Assembly (NCBI GenBank): GCA_035765775.1 | Contig: DASTWV010000023.1 | Span: forward strand, 1-64,000 | DNA: 64,000 nt | Source of the DNA: Actinomycetota bacterium | GTDB taxonomy: Bacteria; Actinomycetota; CADDZG01; JAHWKV01; JAOPZY01 | Reading direction: 5' to 3' | Shown: positions 9,226 through 19,400 of the stretch, piece after piece | Numbering within the stretch: position 1 is the stretch's first letter | Layout: every line of letters begins with the position of its first letter | Made by a program: the position numbers and the translations under genes | The notes under the pieces: model-generated | The model's database searches: none | What the model saw: only the letters and a program-made list of their open reading frames with translations | Told to the model about the DNA's origin: nothing

Positions 9226-10330
9226 ACCTCCGGGCTTGAGTGTCCGTCTCAAACTCACCCTCAGCTACGCCGGCTTCCTCATGGTCGCAGGCGCCTTGTT
9301 GGTCGCCGCCGTTGGGATATTCCTCCTGCGATATGTCCCGCTCCACGAGTTCGTCATCGCTCACCCGTGGGCCACCCCGCAGTTGGCGCCCGGCCGCCGG
9401 GTTCTCCTGGCCGATTTTGTCCCGACCGCCGCCATCGCTCTCGGGTTCCTGCTGGCGTTCGGTCTCGTGGGTGGATGGTTTCTCGCCGGCAGCATGCTCG
9501 CCCCGCTGGGGCGAATCACCGACGCCACCCGCACGGCCGCCACCGGCTCGCTCTCCCACCGGATCCGGCTTCCGGGCCGCAGAGATGAGTTCCGCGAACT
9601 CGCCGACAGCTTCGACGCCATGCTCGCGCGGCTCGAGGCTCACGTCGCCGAACAGCAGAGATTCGCGGCCAACGCCTCCCACGAACTGCGCACCCCGCTG
9701 GCGATCACGCAGACGCTTCTCGACGTGGCCCGGAAGAGTCCGGACGGCGACATGGATCAACTCGTCGAGCGCCTCCGCGCGGTCAACACCCGGGCGATCG
9801 ACCTCACCGAGGCACTGCTCGTGCTCAGCCGCGCCGACCAGCGCTCCTTCACCCGGGAACACGTCGACCTGTCCCTCATGGCGGAGGAAGCCACCGAGAC
9901 CCTCCTCCCCCTCGCAGAAAAACGCGGCGTCACCATCGAGACCTCCGGCGACATGACGCCCACCATCGGCTCGGAGGCCCTCCTGCTGCAGCTAACAACG
10001 AACCTCGTACACAACGCGATCGTCCACAACCTGCCGGAACACGGCACGGTATGGGTCAGAACCCGCGCGCAGCCCAACAGCGTGCTGCTCGCGGTCGAGA
10101 ACACGGGCGAGAAGATGACCCCGCAGGTAGCTTCCACGCTTGCCGAGCCGTTCCTCCGCGGCACTGAACGCGTACACACCGACCACGCCGGTGTCGGCCT
10201 CGGCCTGGCAATCGTCGAACGCATCACCCACGCACACGAGGGGACCCTCGCCCTCACCCCCCGCGCCGGCGGGGGGCTCTGCGTCACGGTGCAGCTCCCC
10301 GCCGGGCCGACGGCGGTCGGGTCGGGTTAG
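9218..10330 (+). CDS. Sensor histidine kinase
   Basis: Predicted 370 aa membrane kinase, partner of the overlapping OmpR-type regulator. Two transmembrane segments lie at about residues 14-34 and 63-88, with a short extracellular loop between them. A HAMP region follows (LAPLGRITDATRTAATG...EFRELADSFDAML). The phospho-acceptor His is in NASHELRTPLAITQ. The catalytic domain has the N box LTTNLVHNAIVHN and the G box GVGLGLAIVERI. The small external loop (about 28 residues) suggests membrane or loop sensing rather than a large ligand domain. The GTG start is within the regulator's last codons. The 3' end converges on a TetR gene; 10331-10478 holds no clear gene. Confidence 0.92.
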   Translation: MDRPPGLSVRLKLTLSYAGFLMVAGALLVAAVGIFLLRYVPLHEFVIAHPWATPQLAPGRRVLLADFVPTAAIALGFLLAFGLVGGWFLAGSMLAPLGRITDATRTAATGSLSHRIRLPGRRDEFRELADSFDAMLARLEAHVAEQQRFAANASHELRTPLAITQTLLDVARKSPDGDMDQLVERLRAVNTRAIDLTEALLVLSRADQRSFTREHVDLSLMAEEATETLLPLAEKRGVTIETSGDMTPTIGSEALLLQLTTNLVHNAIVHNLPEHGTVWVRTRAQPNSVLLAVENTGEKMTPQVASTLAEPFLRGTERVHTDHAGVGLGLAIVERITHAHEGTLALTPRAGGGLCVTVQLPAGPTAVGSG

Positions 10331-10478
10331 GCGGCTGCGATGTTCGTCTCCGGCAATTCCTGGTCGACGACTCCGGCTGGGAGCCGGTCCACTTCTAGCA
10401 GTGGCTGGGGGACACGCAGGCTGGGCAACTGCTCGGGGCCCGGATCGCGTCCCGCGGGGTTGGCCTGGCCCGCCAGGA

Positions 10479-11066
10479 TCAGCAGGCCAAACCGGCAACG
10501 AAGGTGCCGACGCTTGCCTCCCACAAGTCCTGCGCCTGGTCGGGCGGCAGAAGCCCCGCCAGCTCGGTGACGGCGAGCCCGGTGCCCAGCGAACTCAACC
10601 CGATGGCCATCGGCATGGGGTCCCCCGGGCGCAGCAGGCCCGCCGCCTGAGCCCGGCGGATCCGGCGCAACAGCGTCTCCCACGCCCGGAGCGACTCGCT
10701 GCACGCGTCCTCGTCGAATACCTGTCCGGGGGCGGGGGTGAAGACCAGCCGGAAGAGGTCCGGGTGGTCCCGGACGAATCCGCGAAAGGACTGTGTCACG
10801 GCGGCGATGACATCGGCACAGGGGTCGTCGGAGGCGGGCCGGCGCTCCACCTCGGCTCCGAGAAGGCGGAACGTCCGCCCGATGAGCGCCTGCTCCAAGC
10901 CGTGCTTGGAGCCGAAGACCGAGTAGACCGCCCGGGTTGAGGTGCCCACCCCTTCGGCAAGCGCGCGCACCGACACCGCGCTCAGGCCCCCTTCGGCGAT
11001 CAGGGCCTCCGCTGTCTCGAGGAGTGCCTGGCCCGTGGCGGCGTCGTGTTCCCTCTTGCGTCCCAT
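10479..11066 (-). CDS. TetR-family transcriptional regulator
   Basis: Predicted 195 aa. The N-terminal HTH reads ALLETAEALIAEGGLSAVSVRALAEGVGTSTRAVYSVFGSK in separate blocks, with helix-turn-helix ending in the usual Y.VFGSK form. The remaining residues form the divergent ligand-binding domain. It starts with ATG (MGRKREHD) and is divergent from a methyltransferase gene, with 86 bp between them that contain three GTTAC repeats. The simplest model is repression of itself and the methyltransferase. The ligand is unknown. Confidence 0.9.
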   Translation of the reverse strand: MGRKREHDAATGQALLETAEALIAEGGLSAVSVRALAEGVGTSTRAVYSVFGSKHGLEQALIGRTFRLLGAEVERRPASDDPCADVIAAVTQSFRGFVRDHPDLFRLVFTPAPGQVFDEDACSESLRAWETLLRRIRRAQAAGLLRPGDPMPMAIGLSSLGTGLAVTELAGLLPPDQAQDLWEASVGTFVAGLAC

Positions 11067-11076
11067 GATTTCTCAT

Positions 11077-11116
11077 GTTACCGTACCGCTGTTACGTTAC
11101 GTCGTTACGCTACAGT
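11077..11116. promoter_or_regulatory. Triple GTTAC repeat between divergent genes
   Basis: Three direct copies of GTTAC-N2-TAC start at 11077, 11091 and 11104, so spacing is 14 and 13 bp. They read GTTACCGTAC, GTTACGTTAC and GTTACGCTAC. They occupy almost the whole gap between the TetR gene and the methyltransferase gene and are the only AT-richer part of it. They are likely a regulator binding array or overlap the two promoters; this is inferred from position. Confidence 0.5.
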
Positions 11117-11152
11117 GTCGCGTATGACACCCGGCCCGAGAGGAGGCACGAA

Positions 11153-11965
11153 ATGAGTGACGGCCCGAACACCGGTGTAATGGGTCCCCCGCCGTTCGAC
11201 TGGAGCCTCGGCGAGTACGAGCGCACGGCGGCGGCCTTGGCGCCTGCGGCGGCCCACGCGGTCCGGCGAGCCGGGCTGACCGGGCGCGAGACGGTCCTGG
11301 ATCTCGGCTGTGGCACGGGCAACGCCAGCCTGCTCGCCGCCCGGACGGGTGCCACCGTGACCGGGCTGGACGGAGCCAGCCGCTTGCTGGCCGTTGCCCG
11401 CGACCGGGTGGCCGCCGAGGGCCTCACCGCCAGCTTCGTCGAGGGCGACTTCCACTCCCTCGACTTCGCCGACGAAAGCTTCGACGTGGTGCTGTCTGTC
11501 TTCGGTGTGATCTTCGGCGACCCTTCCCGCGTCCTGCCTGAGATCCTGCGCGTGCTGCGTCCTGGCGGCCGAGCGGTGCTGACCGCGTGGCTACCCGAAG
11601 GCCCGATCCACAGCTACATCGGCGGCATCGTCGGCCTGTTTGCCGAGGCGATGGGCATGCCGTTCCCGCCCCCGTTCCCGTGGAGCGAGCCCGCCGCCCT
11701 GCGCCCCTTCCTGGAGCCTGCGGGCTGGCGGGTAACGAGCGAGGATGGGTCGGTGGCGTTCGTCGGGGAGTCGCCCGAAGCCTTCCTTGCCGAGCAGGAG
11801 GCCTATGCCCCGCCGGCGGTGAGCACCCGCGGCCTGGTGGAGCACTTCGGTCTGGCCCCCCGCATCCGCGAGCAGTCTCTTGCCATCCTCCGTGCGGGCA
11901 ACGAAGACCCGGCGGCTTTCCGGGTCACCAGCCCGTACCGCGTCCTGGAGCTGTCCTCCTCCTAG
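11153..11965 (+). CDS. SAM-dependent methyltransferase (UbiE/Methyltransf_11-like)
   Basis: Predicted 270 aa. Motif I is VLDLGCGTGNASLLAA; the post-motif ARTGATVTGLDGA carries the ribose-binding Asp; motif II is FDVVLSVFGVIF; motif III is RVLRPGGRAVLTAW. The C-terminal part (WSEPAALRPFLEPAGWRV) is the usual lid and substrate region. ATG at 11153 follows GAGAGGAGG. It is divergent from the TetR gene and overlaps by 4 bp the 3' end of the convergent molybdopterin gene. The substrate is unknown. The arrangement suggests a TetR-controlled modification or detoxification function. Confidence 0.88.
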   Translation: MSDGPNTGVMGPPPFDWSLGEYERTAAALAPAAAHAVRRAGLTGRETVLDLGCGTGNASLLAARTGATVTGLDGASRLLAVARDRVAAEGLTASFVEGDFHSLDFADESFDVVLSVFGVIFGDPSRVLPEILRVLRPGGRAVLTAWLPEGPIHSYIGGIVGLFAEAMGMPFPPPFPWSEPAALRPFLEPAGWRVTSEDGSVAFVGESPEAFLAEQEAYAPPAVSTRGLVEHFGLAPRIREQSLAILRAGNEDPAAFRVTSPYRVLELSSS

Positions 11966-14376
11966 GAGCTCTGACGGCTTTCGGCGAGGCGGGTCACGTT
12001 GCAGACCTGGGCCCGGAGGGGGGAGCTGCCGCTGATCGGATCGCTCGGCGTCTGGCCGAGCACCAGGTTGAGGTTGGCGCTGCCCGGACCGAAGGGCGGG
12101 TAGCCCGGGAGGCCCAGCTCATCGCACGGCTCGAACCAGCCGTGCTGGGCGCACACAACGCCGGGGGCCAGCGTGCCGTTGAGCACGGCCCGCGCCCGGA
12201 CGCTGCCCTTGGGCGTGGTGATCTCTGCCCAGTCACCCTCCGCCAGGCCGCAGGCCGCGGCCGTGTCCGGGTGCAATTCGACCTCCGGATCTGGGGCGCG
12301 GCGGCGCAGGCTGGCAACCTGGCGGTGTTGGGTCTCGCAGAAGTGCACCTCCTTGGCGCAGGTGAGCACCAGCGGGAACTCCCCGGCGAGGTCGGGCCGG
12401 GAGCGGGGGCTCAACGCAGGCTCGGTGAAGGTTGGGAGCGGCGGCTGCCCGACGTCGAGGAAGCCCTCCACGTAGAGCTCGATCCGTCCCGTCGGCGTGG
12501 CGAACCCGGCTGGTACGCCGTTGTCGCCCGGTGCCGAGTACTTCCGATGGCGGGTCTGCAGGGGCAGGCGAATCCCCGCGGGGTTCCCGCGCAGCTCCCG
12601 CAGCGTCACCCCACTGGGTGCGAGGTGGTGCTCCCAGGCGGCATCGACGTCCCCGCCGAAGAAGTGCGCGCCCAGTCCGAGCCGGGTCGCCAGGTCGAAG
12701 ATGATCCCGATGTCCGAGCGGGCCTCCCCCACCGGCGCCACCAGGGGGGTACGCAGCTGCACCAATGACTGGGCCTCCTGCGAGACTTCGAAGCCGACCT
12801 TCAGGCCTTCGGCCTCGAAGGCACCGGTCACCGGCAGGACGATATCGGCTTGCTCGGCGGTCGGGCTCATGAACATGTCCAGGTGGACGTGGAAGTCGAG
12901 CGCCTGCAGCGCGTCCCGGCCTCGTGCGCTGTCGCCGTGGGCCATCAGCAGGTTGGACCCGAAGCTCACCAGTCCGCGCGCCCGGTAGGGCCGGCCCTCG
13001 AGGGCCGCCGTGTAGAAGTCCTCCCCGGTGGTAAACCCGAAGCGGGCCGGGCCGAGTGGCCGGTCGCCGACCCCGATCGCCTTGGCGTGTTGCGCCGGGT
13101 CGAGCAGCTCCATCCCGGTGATCGGGTTGGTCGGCACCGGTGTGAACAGGACGTTGCCGCCGGGAGCGTCCAGGCAACCGGTCAGCGCATACAGCACATT
13201 GATCGCCCGGATGATCTGGGTCGAACCACTGTGCTGCTCGAGGCCGCTCCAGGCGTAGAACGCGACGGGGCGGTTCTCCCACAGCACCTGAGCGGTGCGC
13301 TCGATTTCTGGGGCCGGTATGCCCGTGGCCACTTCCGCGACCATCGGCGACATCGCACGGCACTGCTCTGCGAGGAGGTCGAATGCCGGCCGGCAGGCCA
13401 CCGTCCCGTGGGTGGTGGGTACCTGCACGATGCCAGCAAGGGCGAGGTGGTCGTGGTTGTCCACATCCGTACCGCGGGCAGCCGGATCGAGGGTGGCCAG
13501 CTGATTGGTGACCTCGTCCCAGGCGACGTAGTGCCCCGGGCTTCCGCCGGCTGACACGTCGTCGCCCCGCAGGAACCGTCCCGTGTCGGTGCGGACGAGC
13601 ATGGGGGCGTTGGTCCAGCGGCGCACGAACGGCTCGTCAAACCAGCCGCGCTCGAGCATCACATTCGTGATCGCCAACGCCACCGCGGCGTCTGTACCGG
13701 GGCGCACCCGCAGCCACGGATCGGCCTTGGAGGCCAGCCCGGCGCGGCGCGGGTCGACGACGACCAACTTCGCACCGCGACGCAGCGCGTCCCTGGTGGC
13801 GATTGCGTGGGAAAGCCGCGACACCGACGGGTTGTAGCCCCAGAACAGGATGCACCCGGCCCGTTCAAGATCGGGCATGTACTGGCCGGGCACGGACGCC
13901 CCGTAGGTGTACAGCGACGCCAAATAGCGCCCCCAGCCGCACAACTCCATTGAGCTGAGGAAGTTCGGCGTATTGAATGCCCGCTGCAGCCGCTGGATCC
14001 AGTCGACGCAGTCGACGATCGCCGACGTCGACGGTGACACCGAACTGAACACGACCGATTCCGGGCCGTGGTCCCGGGCCAGCGCCCGAAGCCGGTCGGC
14101 GACGGTACTCAGCGCCTCCTCCCAGCCGATGCGCTGCCAGCCCGGGTCGGCCGCACCCTTCGCGGCGGTGCGCTTCATCGGGTAGCGCAAGCGGTCGGGA
14201 TGGGCGGCGATCTCCGGCGCCGCCTTGCCCTTGACGCACAGCCCCTTTCCCGTGGGATGCGCGGGGTCGCGGTCGAGCGTGAACGTGCCCTCGGTCACCG
14301 TCGCCCGCGCCCCACATCGGGAGACGCACAGCGGGCAGTACGTGGCCACCTCAGTCGCAGTGGGCGCCTCGGCCAT
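11962..14376 (-). CDS. Molybdopterin-dependent oxidoreductase (DMSO reductase family)
   Basis: Predicted 804 aa. The N-terminus carries a 4Fe-4S motif, CPLCVSRCGA followed by GLCVKGK, then the family blocks RLRYPMKR, GWEEALSTVADRL, YNPSVSRLSHAIATRDA, VVVDPRR and DPWLRVRPGTDAAVALA. The stretch FLSSMELCGWGR offers a Cys as likely molybdenum ligand; there is no UGA selenocysteine codon. The C-terminal dinucleotide-binding part ends with ARAVLNGTLAPGVV and FGPGSANLNLVLG. Overall it resembles formate dehydrogenase/acetylene hydratase-like catalytic subunits. No partner electron-transfer subunit or Tat signal is seen, so it is probably cytoplasmic with soluble partners. ATG at 14376 follows GGGAGGGAAC. 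The substrate is not predictable. Confidence 0.87.
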   Translation of the reverse strand: MAEAPTATEVATYCPLCVSRCGARATVTEGTFTLDRDPAHPTGKGLCVKGKAAPEIAAHPDRLRYPMKRTAAKGAADPGWQRIGWEEALSTVADRLRALARDHGPESVVFSSVSPSTSAIVDCVDWIQRLQRAFNTPNFLSSMELCGWGRYLASLYTYGASVPGQYMPDLERAGCILFWGYNPSVSRLSHAIATRDALRRGAKLVVVDPRRAGLASKADPWLRVRPGTDAAVALAITNVMLERGWFDEPFVRRWTNAPMLVRTDTGRFLRGDDVSAGGSPGHYVAWDEVTNQLATLDPAARGTDVDNHDHLALAGIVQVPTTHGTVACRPAFDLLAEQCRAMSPMVAEVATGIPAPEIERTAQVLWENRPVAFYAWSGLEQHSGSTQIIRAINVLYALTGCLDAPGGNVLFTPVPTNPITGMELLDPAQHAKAIGVGDRPLGPARFGFTTGEDFYTAALEGRPYRARGLVSFGSNLLMAHGDSARGRDALQALDFHVHLDMFMSPTAEQADIVLPVTGAFEAEGLKVGFEVSQEAQSLVQLRTPLVAPVGEARSDIGIIFDLATRLGLGAHFFGGDVDAAWEHHLAPSGVTLRELRGNPAGIRLPLQTRHRKYSAPGDNGVPAGFATPTGRIELYVEGFLDVGQPPLPTFTEPALSPRSRPDLAGEFPLVLTCAKEVHFCETQHRQVASLRRRAPDPEVELHPDTAAACGLAEGDWAEITTPKGSVRARAVLNGTLAPGVVCAQHGWFEPCDELGLPGYPPFGPGSANLNLVLGQTPSDPISGSSPLRAQVCNVTRLAESRQSS

Positions 14377-14534
14377 CAGTTCCCTCCCCGACCCGATATC
14401 AGGGGCTCGACCCTCCAGCACCGACCCTACAGCTACGGCGCCCGGCCCGTCGCCGCACCATGGATGGCAATGAGTTTCGCCGAGATTTCCCGTCTGTCTA
14501 GACAACCCTTATCACCGTTGGCGAGGAGGAAAAC

Positions 14535-15113
14535 ATGACCGCTACCTACACCTTCGACGTCTTCTCCAGCCTCGACGGCTACGGTTCCCACACCGGCAAC
14601 TGGGGCGGCTACTGGGGCAAGCAAGGTCCCGAGCTGCTCGACCGGCGGCTGGCGGTGTACGACTCGGAGCAACGGATGGTCTTCGGGGCCAACACGTTTC
14701 GGCAATTCTTGCGGATGCTGGCGCCGAGCACCGACGGATCCGAGGTGGGTGACCCCTGGGTCGCCCGGATGAAGAGCATGCCCGCAACGGTGGTGTCGAC
14801 GACGCTGGAGGGTCCCCTCGACTGGCCGGACGCCACCGTCGTGCCCGGTGACGCCGTCGCCATCGTCGCCCGGCTCAAGGAGGAATCCGGCGTGCCGTTG
14901 CGCTCCCACGGCAGCTTGTCGCTCAACTGGGCGCTGATGGCCGCCGGACTGGTCGACCTGGTCCAGGTGACGGTCTTCCCGGTGATCACCGGCCGGACGG
15001 GCACGGATCCGATCTTCCAGGGTGCGGGCGACTTCGACCTCGAGCTGATCGAGAGCCGGACGCTCGACGGCCACATCCAAGAGCTCATCTACCGGCCCAC
15101 CCTGCATCCCTGA
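14535..15113 (+). CDS. Dihydrofolate reductase-like (RibD C-terminal family) protein
   Basis: Predicted 192 aa NADPH-dependent reductase fold. It opens with TYTFDVFSSLDGYGS, the standard 'S.DG' strand-loop of RibD-C/DHFR-like proteins. It continues with RMVFGANTFRQF, PATVVSTTLEGPLDW, LRSHGSLSLNWALMAAGLVDLVQVTVFPVITGRTG, and ends in a strand typical of the family. Such stand-alone proteins are common in actinobacteria and mostly uncharacterised, so a true role in folate or riboflavin metabolism is not implied. ATG follows GAGGAGGAAAAC. It is divergent from the molybdopterin gene and followed by a strong bidirectional terminator. Confidence 0.88.
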   Translation: MTATYTFDVFSSLDGYGSHTGNWGGYWGKQGPELLDRRLAVYDSEQRMVFGANTFRQFLRMLAPSTDGSEVGDPWVARMKSMPATVVSTTLEGPLDWPDATVVPGDAVAIVARLKEESGVPLRSHGSLSLNWALMAAGLVDLVQVTVFPVITGRTGTDPIFQGAGDFDLELIESRTLDGHIQELIYRPTLHP

Positions 15114-15201
15114 GCATGGCATCCCGACCCGTCAAGCTGGCAAACTCGATCCGGCGGCCCCTGGTAGAGATGGTTGAATCGTTAGACTTCTAAGCAAGCA
15201 A

Positions 15202-15228
15202 CAAAAGCCGTGCCGAGCACGGCTTTTG
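15202..15228. terminator. Intrinsic terminator
   Basis: A perfect 12-bp inverted repeat, CAAAAGCCGTGC, loop CGA, GCACGGCTTTTG, supplies a GC stem with A and T tracts at its two feet. It can therefore act in both directions. It lies about 90 bp after the DHFR-like gene and before the secreted-protein gene. Confidence 0.85.
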
Positions 15229-15285
15229 TGCCCCACCTCGGCCAGTGCCCCCTCTCGTCACAGCGGCGGGCCATAGGCTGGGCGG

Positions 15286-16368
15286 GTGCGAACTGGGGCG
15301 CGGGATCGGCGACCTCTCGTGAGACCGTCGGGGATCTGGCACTGGATCGGGGCCCACAAGCTCATCGCGGCGGGTGAAGCCGCGGCCCTGCTGGTCTCCC
15401 TCACCCTGGTCGGCGTCGCCGGCTACGGCCGCATCCATGCCACCACGGCTGCGTCTGCCGCCCAGGCCCTGCAGCAGTTCCGGGCTCGAGCGGCTTCCCC
15501 TTCTCCGGCCCCGGAGCCGATCGCAACCGACACCGCCGACCCGACGCCTTCGCCGGCGCCCTTGTCGACGCCTTTGTCGAGCCCAGCTGCCGCTGGGGCC
15601 GCCACGAGCACGGCGGCGGCGGCCGCCCCTACTCCGCGCCCGGCGGTGGCGAGCGCCGCCACGCCCGCGCCCCCGCCCACAGCGTGCACCGGGTGGGACT
15701 GCCCCTACCTCGGCCCGCCCGCCCCCGGCGTCACCCAATGGTTCCAGTGCGGGCGCACCGATGGACAGTGCACCGGGGATTCCAGCGAGCCGCCGGCCAC
15801 CGAGACGTTTGTGATCCTGGTCCCCATCACCCGGGACCTCCCGCGCACCGGGGTGCGGACCATCACCCGGCTGGGGCCCAACTCCTGGAACATCACCCAC
15901 GTCTTTGCGAACGAGCACAGCGAGCAGGAGGACCTGAACGGGAGCGCCAGCGGGGTCACCAACAGCCGCCTCCTCACCGACATCAGCGTGCTGGGCACCG
16001 ACAACTCGGTCGCGATCAGGGAGGCGCCGCCCTTCCCGGCGGTCGTGCTCCCGCTGGCAGTCGGCAAGACGTGGAGCGGCCACTGGGACGATGCCAACGG
16101 CGGCGTCAACGCCGACTACGCCAACGCCGTCCTCGACCGCCAGACGCTCACGATCGGGGGGCAGCCGGTGCAGACCTGGGTCGTCGACACCCACCTGAAG
16201 CTACTGGGTCCCAGCACCCACGGCGACGTCGAGATGAAGTGGTGGGTGTCCCTCAAGTACTCGGAGACGGTGCAGGAGTACGAGACCCAGAACATCGTGG
16301 ACCCGCACGGGTACACGTACCAGTCCCAGTGGATGATCACCGAGGAGAGCCTCACGCCGGCGACGTAG
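15286..16368 (+). CDS. Membrane-anchored secreted protein, unknown function
   Basis: Predicted 360 aa. A single hydrophobic segment near residues 25-45 (LIAAGEAAALLVSLTLVGVAGY) follows a basic N-terminus, so it is anchored with the bulk outside. Residues about 65-130 are a Pro/Ala/Thr/Ser-rich spacer. The globular part begins at CTGWDCPYLG and contains FQCGRTDGQC, giving four Cys that could form disulfides. It is rich in predicted beta strands (TVRTITRLG-like, SWNITHVFANEHS, QPVQTWVVDTHLKLLG, MKWWVSLKYSETVQEYE). I do not recognise a family. The GTG start at 15286 has no strong ribosome site. It converges on the giant-protein operon. Confidence 0.7.
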   Translation: MRTGARDRRPLVRPSGIWHWIGAHKLIAAGEAAALLVSLTLVGVAGYGRIHATTAASAAQALQQFRARAASPSPAPEPIATDTADPTPSPAPLSTPLSSPAAAGAATSTAAAAAPTPRPAVASAATPAPPPTACTGWDCPYLGPPAPGVTQWFQCGRTDGQCTGDSSEPPATETFVILVPITRDLPRTGVRTITRLGPNSWNITHVFANEHSEQEDLNGSASGVTNSRLLTDISVLGTDNSVAIREAPPFPAVVLPLAVGKTWSGHWDDANGGVNADYANAVLDRQTLTIGGQPVQTWVVDTHLKLLGPSTHGDVEMKWWVSLKYSETVQEYETQNIVDPHGYTYQSQWMITEESLTPAT

Positions 16369-16453
16369 TCGCCCCCGGGGGTGGCGGCCTACGAGGTCGA
16401 TCCGCCGCCGAAACGCGGGCAAAGTGACCTCAACGATCTCCGAACGAACCTCG

Positions 16454-19400
16454 TTAGCACAGGGGCCCGATGGGGGTCAGGGGGGAGGCACGCAGGATCC
16501 GCCCGAAGGGGAACGTCGGCGGCGGGCGGCTGATGAAGGCCGCCTCTGTGGTGACGGTGCCCGGCGCCGGGCCGGCTGCCGCCTGCGACGCCGCCGGTGC
16601 GGCAGCCAGGGCGAACTCGCGGGGCGGGGGCTGCGTCGGCTGACCCGTGCCGCCCGGCAGCAGCTCGACAGCAAGGACGCTGAGCCCGGTCGACTCCGGG
16701 AGGTGGATGGCCTTGAGAAGCGTCGCCAGCTCGGTCTGCGTCCACACGCCCATGGCGATGCGGTCCCGTTGCGTGCGGGTCCCGAGGAAGTTCTTCAGCA
16801 GGCCCGCCACCTCGGCGCCCAGGCCTTCCCGGCCGGGACGGAGGAACACACCGAGCGAGGTGGCGAGCAGCACGTTGCGCATCGAGAAGCCGTCCGCCTG
16901 CACCACCTGGCCGTAGACGAAGAACCACATCTGGGTCTTCGGTGGGTCCAACGGCGTCACCAACCGGGTGCCGTTGAGGACCGGGGTGGCATATGGGGCG
17001 GTGGCGATAACCAGGCTCGGCGGCGCCGGGACGACCTGCAGGCCGCCGATGATGCCGGGGTTGAAAGCGATCGGCCCGACCGGTGCGAGCGGGGTGGCGC
17101 TGGCCGCGGGGGGCTGGGCTGCAGCCACCGTGGGGGGCTTGGCCACCGATGCCAACCCGGGTACCACTGAGGTCACCGGCCGCACTTGGGCTGCGGTAAT
17201 GGCACTCAAGGCGGCCGGGTTGACGGCCGCCCGTACCGCGGGCGAGGAGGTGGCGGCGGGCGCCGCCGGAGCGGCCGGACCAGCAGCCGGCGGGGTCACC
17301 GAGATGATGGCGTCCAGCGGGAACGACACCGCCGAGGCCCGGAGCTGGGAGATCAGCGACGGCGTCGGCACCGCCGGCGGGTAGGTGTAGCGCCCGGCCC
17401 GGCAGGTCAACGCCGGCGCGGGGTGCTGGACGCCCACTACCCGCAGGGGCGTGCCGAAGCGGGCGTTGGCGGTGGACCACCAACGGAGATCCCCGATCGG
17501 GCCGGCGTGGCCCACCCGCAGCTCGTAGGTGTAGAAGCCGAACAGCTCGGGATCGTCGGCGGCCACGCCCGGGGGCAGCGGCAGCAGGAAGTGCCGGTTC
17601 GACGTCGACGACGGGATCAGCTGGGTCATGGCGTTGATGCCGCCCCGGTCGTCGGTATCCGAGGGCACGACCACCCGCACCAGCTCGGGGTCGAGCGCCA
17701 GCGGGGGGTCCCCGGTGGTGGCGGTGAGCGACGGCAGGGCGTCATACAGCAAGGGGTCAGCGCCATGGGCCAGCACCCGGGCGAAGAGGGCGTCGCCCAC
17801 CTGGTTGTCGATCGGGTCCACCAGCTCCACCCACAGCGACCGCTGGCGCTGGATCGTCGAGGCGTAGCCCGGCCCGATCTGGTACGGCGTCAGGGCGATC
17901 CCCACCGAGGCGATAGCGGGCACCTGAGCGGGCGGGATGGCGATGGGCAGGCGGAGATCCAGCGGTGCCCGGGCGAGGTCCGCCCCGGTGATGGGTGGCA
18001 CCACCGTCGTTCCCGCCAGGGGCGCCGGGGCTGCCGGGTCCGCCGGGTCCAGGGGTGGCCCGGGCGGGGTCAGGGTCGGGTTCACGAACCAACGGTGCTG
18101 AAGCGACTCGGGGAACGCCGAGTCGGTGTTGGGCTCGTGGGGATCGACGGCATCCAGGAACACCAGCCGGGTGCGTCCCCGGGCGGCGACTGTGGGGTTG
18201 GTGGTGGCTGCTGCGCCCAGCACCCGGGGCACCATGATGGCGCCCACGGCGGCCGGCGGGGGTACCGAGGCCTCGGTGTCGGTGGGGCCGCCCCGCAGCA
18301 CGATGAAACCCGCACCGTCGAGGCCGTCCCAGGTCCAGTCCCGTTCCAGGTCCACCATGATGGCCACCACCCACTGCTTGAGCAGGTCGCTGGTGGCCCC
18401 GAAGGTCAGGGTCTCGGAGTCGGCCGACAGGGTGGTCCGCAACCCCTTCGACGCCCCGAAGACCACCCGCTGGCCCGGCGGGCTGGTGAGCGAGTTCCCG
18501 TTGGCGGCCACCCCCAGCTGTTCGGCCAGCTGGGCCACCAGGGAGGGGGCGGCGACATTTGCCGGCCGGCGGAACAGGTACCCGGTCACCGGCTCGTTGG
18601 CATCGGCCTGCTGCAGGAGGGCGGGCTCGTTCACCGGCTCGGCCCGCACCCCGATGGTGACCGCCATCGTGGGCGTGGCCTCGGGGGCAAAGTAGCCGGT
18701 GGTGTCGGCCCGCAGCCGGGCCCGGATCTTGATCTGGACGTCGCGGCCCCGGGGGATCAGCAGCGGACCGGAGGCGGCCTGCTCGGCGGCCCAGCCCTCG
18801 ATGTTGGTGGCATCGACATAGGTGACCGGCACCGTCGTCCCGGGGTCGGTCTGCAGCGGAGCGGCCCCGGTTAGGGCCTCCAGGGTCCGGGTGGCGTGGT
18901 ACAGGGACTGGAACGTGGCACCGCCGGTGTCGTGCAGTGGGTGGCGCACCAGCACCTCGATCTCGACGGCGTCCACGTCGGGGTCCGGCAGGCCGGCGAC
19001 GACGGTGGGCACCGGCGGCTTCGGCGAGCCGGGATGGGCCGCGTGCGCGGCGTTGGCGGCCTGGATGGCCGCCACCTGGCTGGCCGCGGTGTCCACCAGG
19101 GCGCCCACTATGGTGCTGCGGGCGGCGGCCGTGGACCCCAGTCCGGTGTAGAGAATCTCCGGGTAGCCCATGAGGGGCCGGCTGATCGTGAGCGCGGTAG
19201 GCGTCGCCAGCACGGACCCGGTCGCCGGGCCGGCAGGGGTCTGCACCACGATGGGCGCCTTGGGCGGCACCATGCGCTGGAACGTCTGCAGTGCCGTGGC
19301 GTTGGGCGGCGGGTTGATCGGGGCGTCAACCGGGTCCGGCCCGCCGCCGGTCAGGTCGGAGAGCCGGACCCGGAAGGCGTAGAGGTGCCCGTAGGACAGC

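Noticed and set aside
10331-10478. Minus-strand frame downstream of the TetR stop ending QELPETNIAAA
   Set aside because: It could be the tail of a lost gene, but it has no start, no family match and overlaps the TetR gene in another frame.
15160-15196. tRNA-like stretch with TGGTAGAGA and GTTAGACTTCTAAGC
   Set aside because: It resembles a D loop and a TCT anticodon loop, but the stems do not pair and there is no T arm or acceptor. Probably chance.
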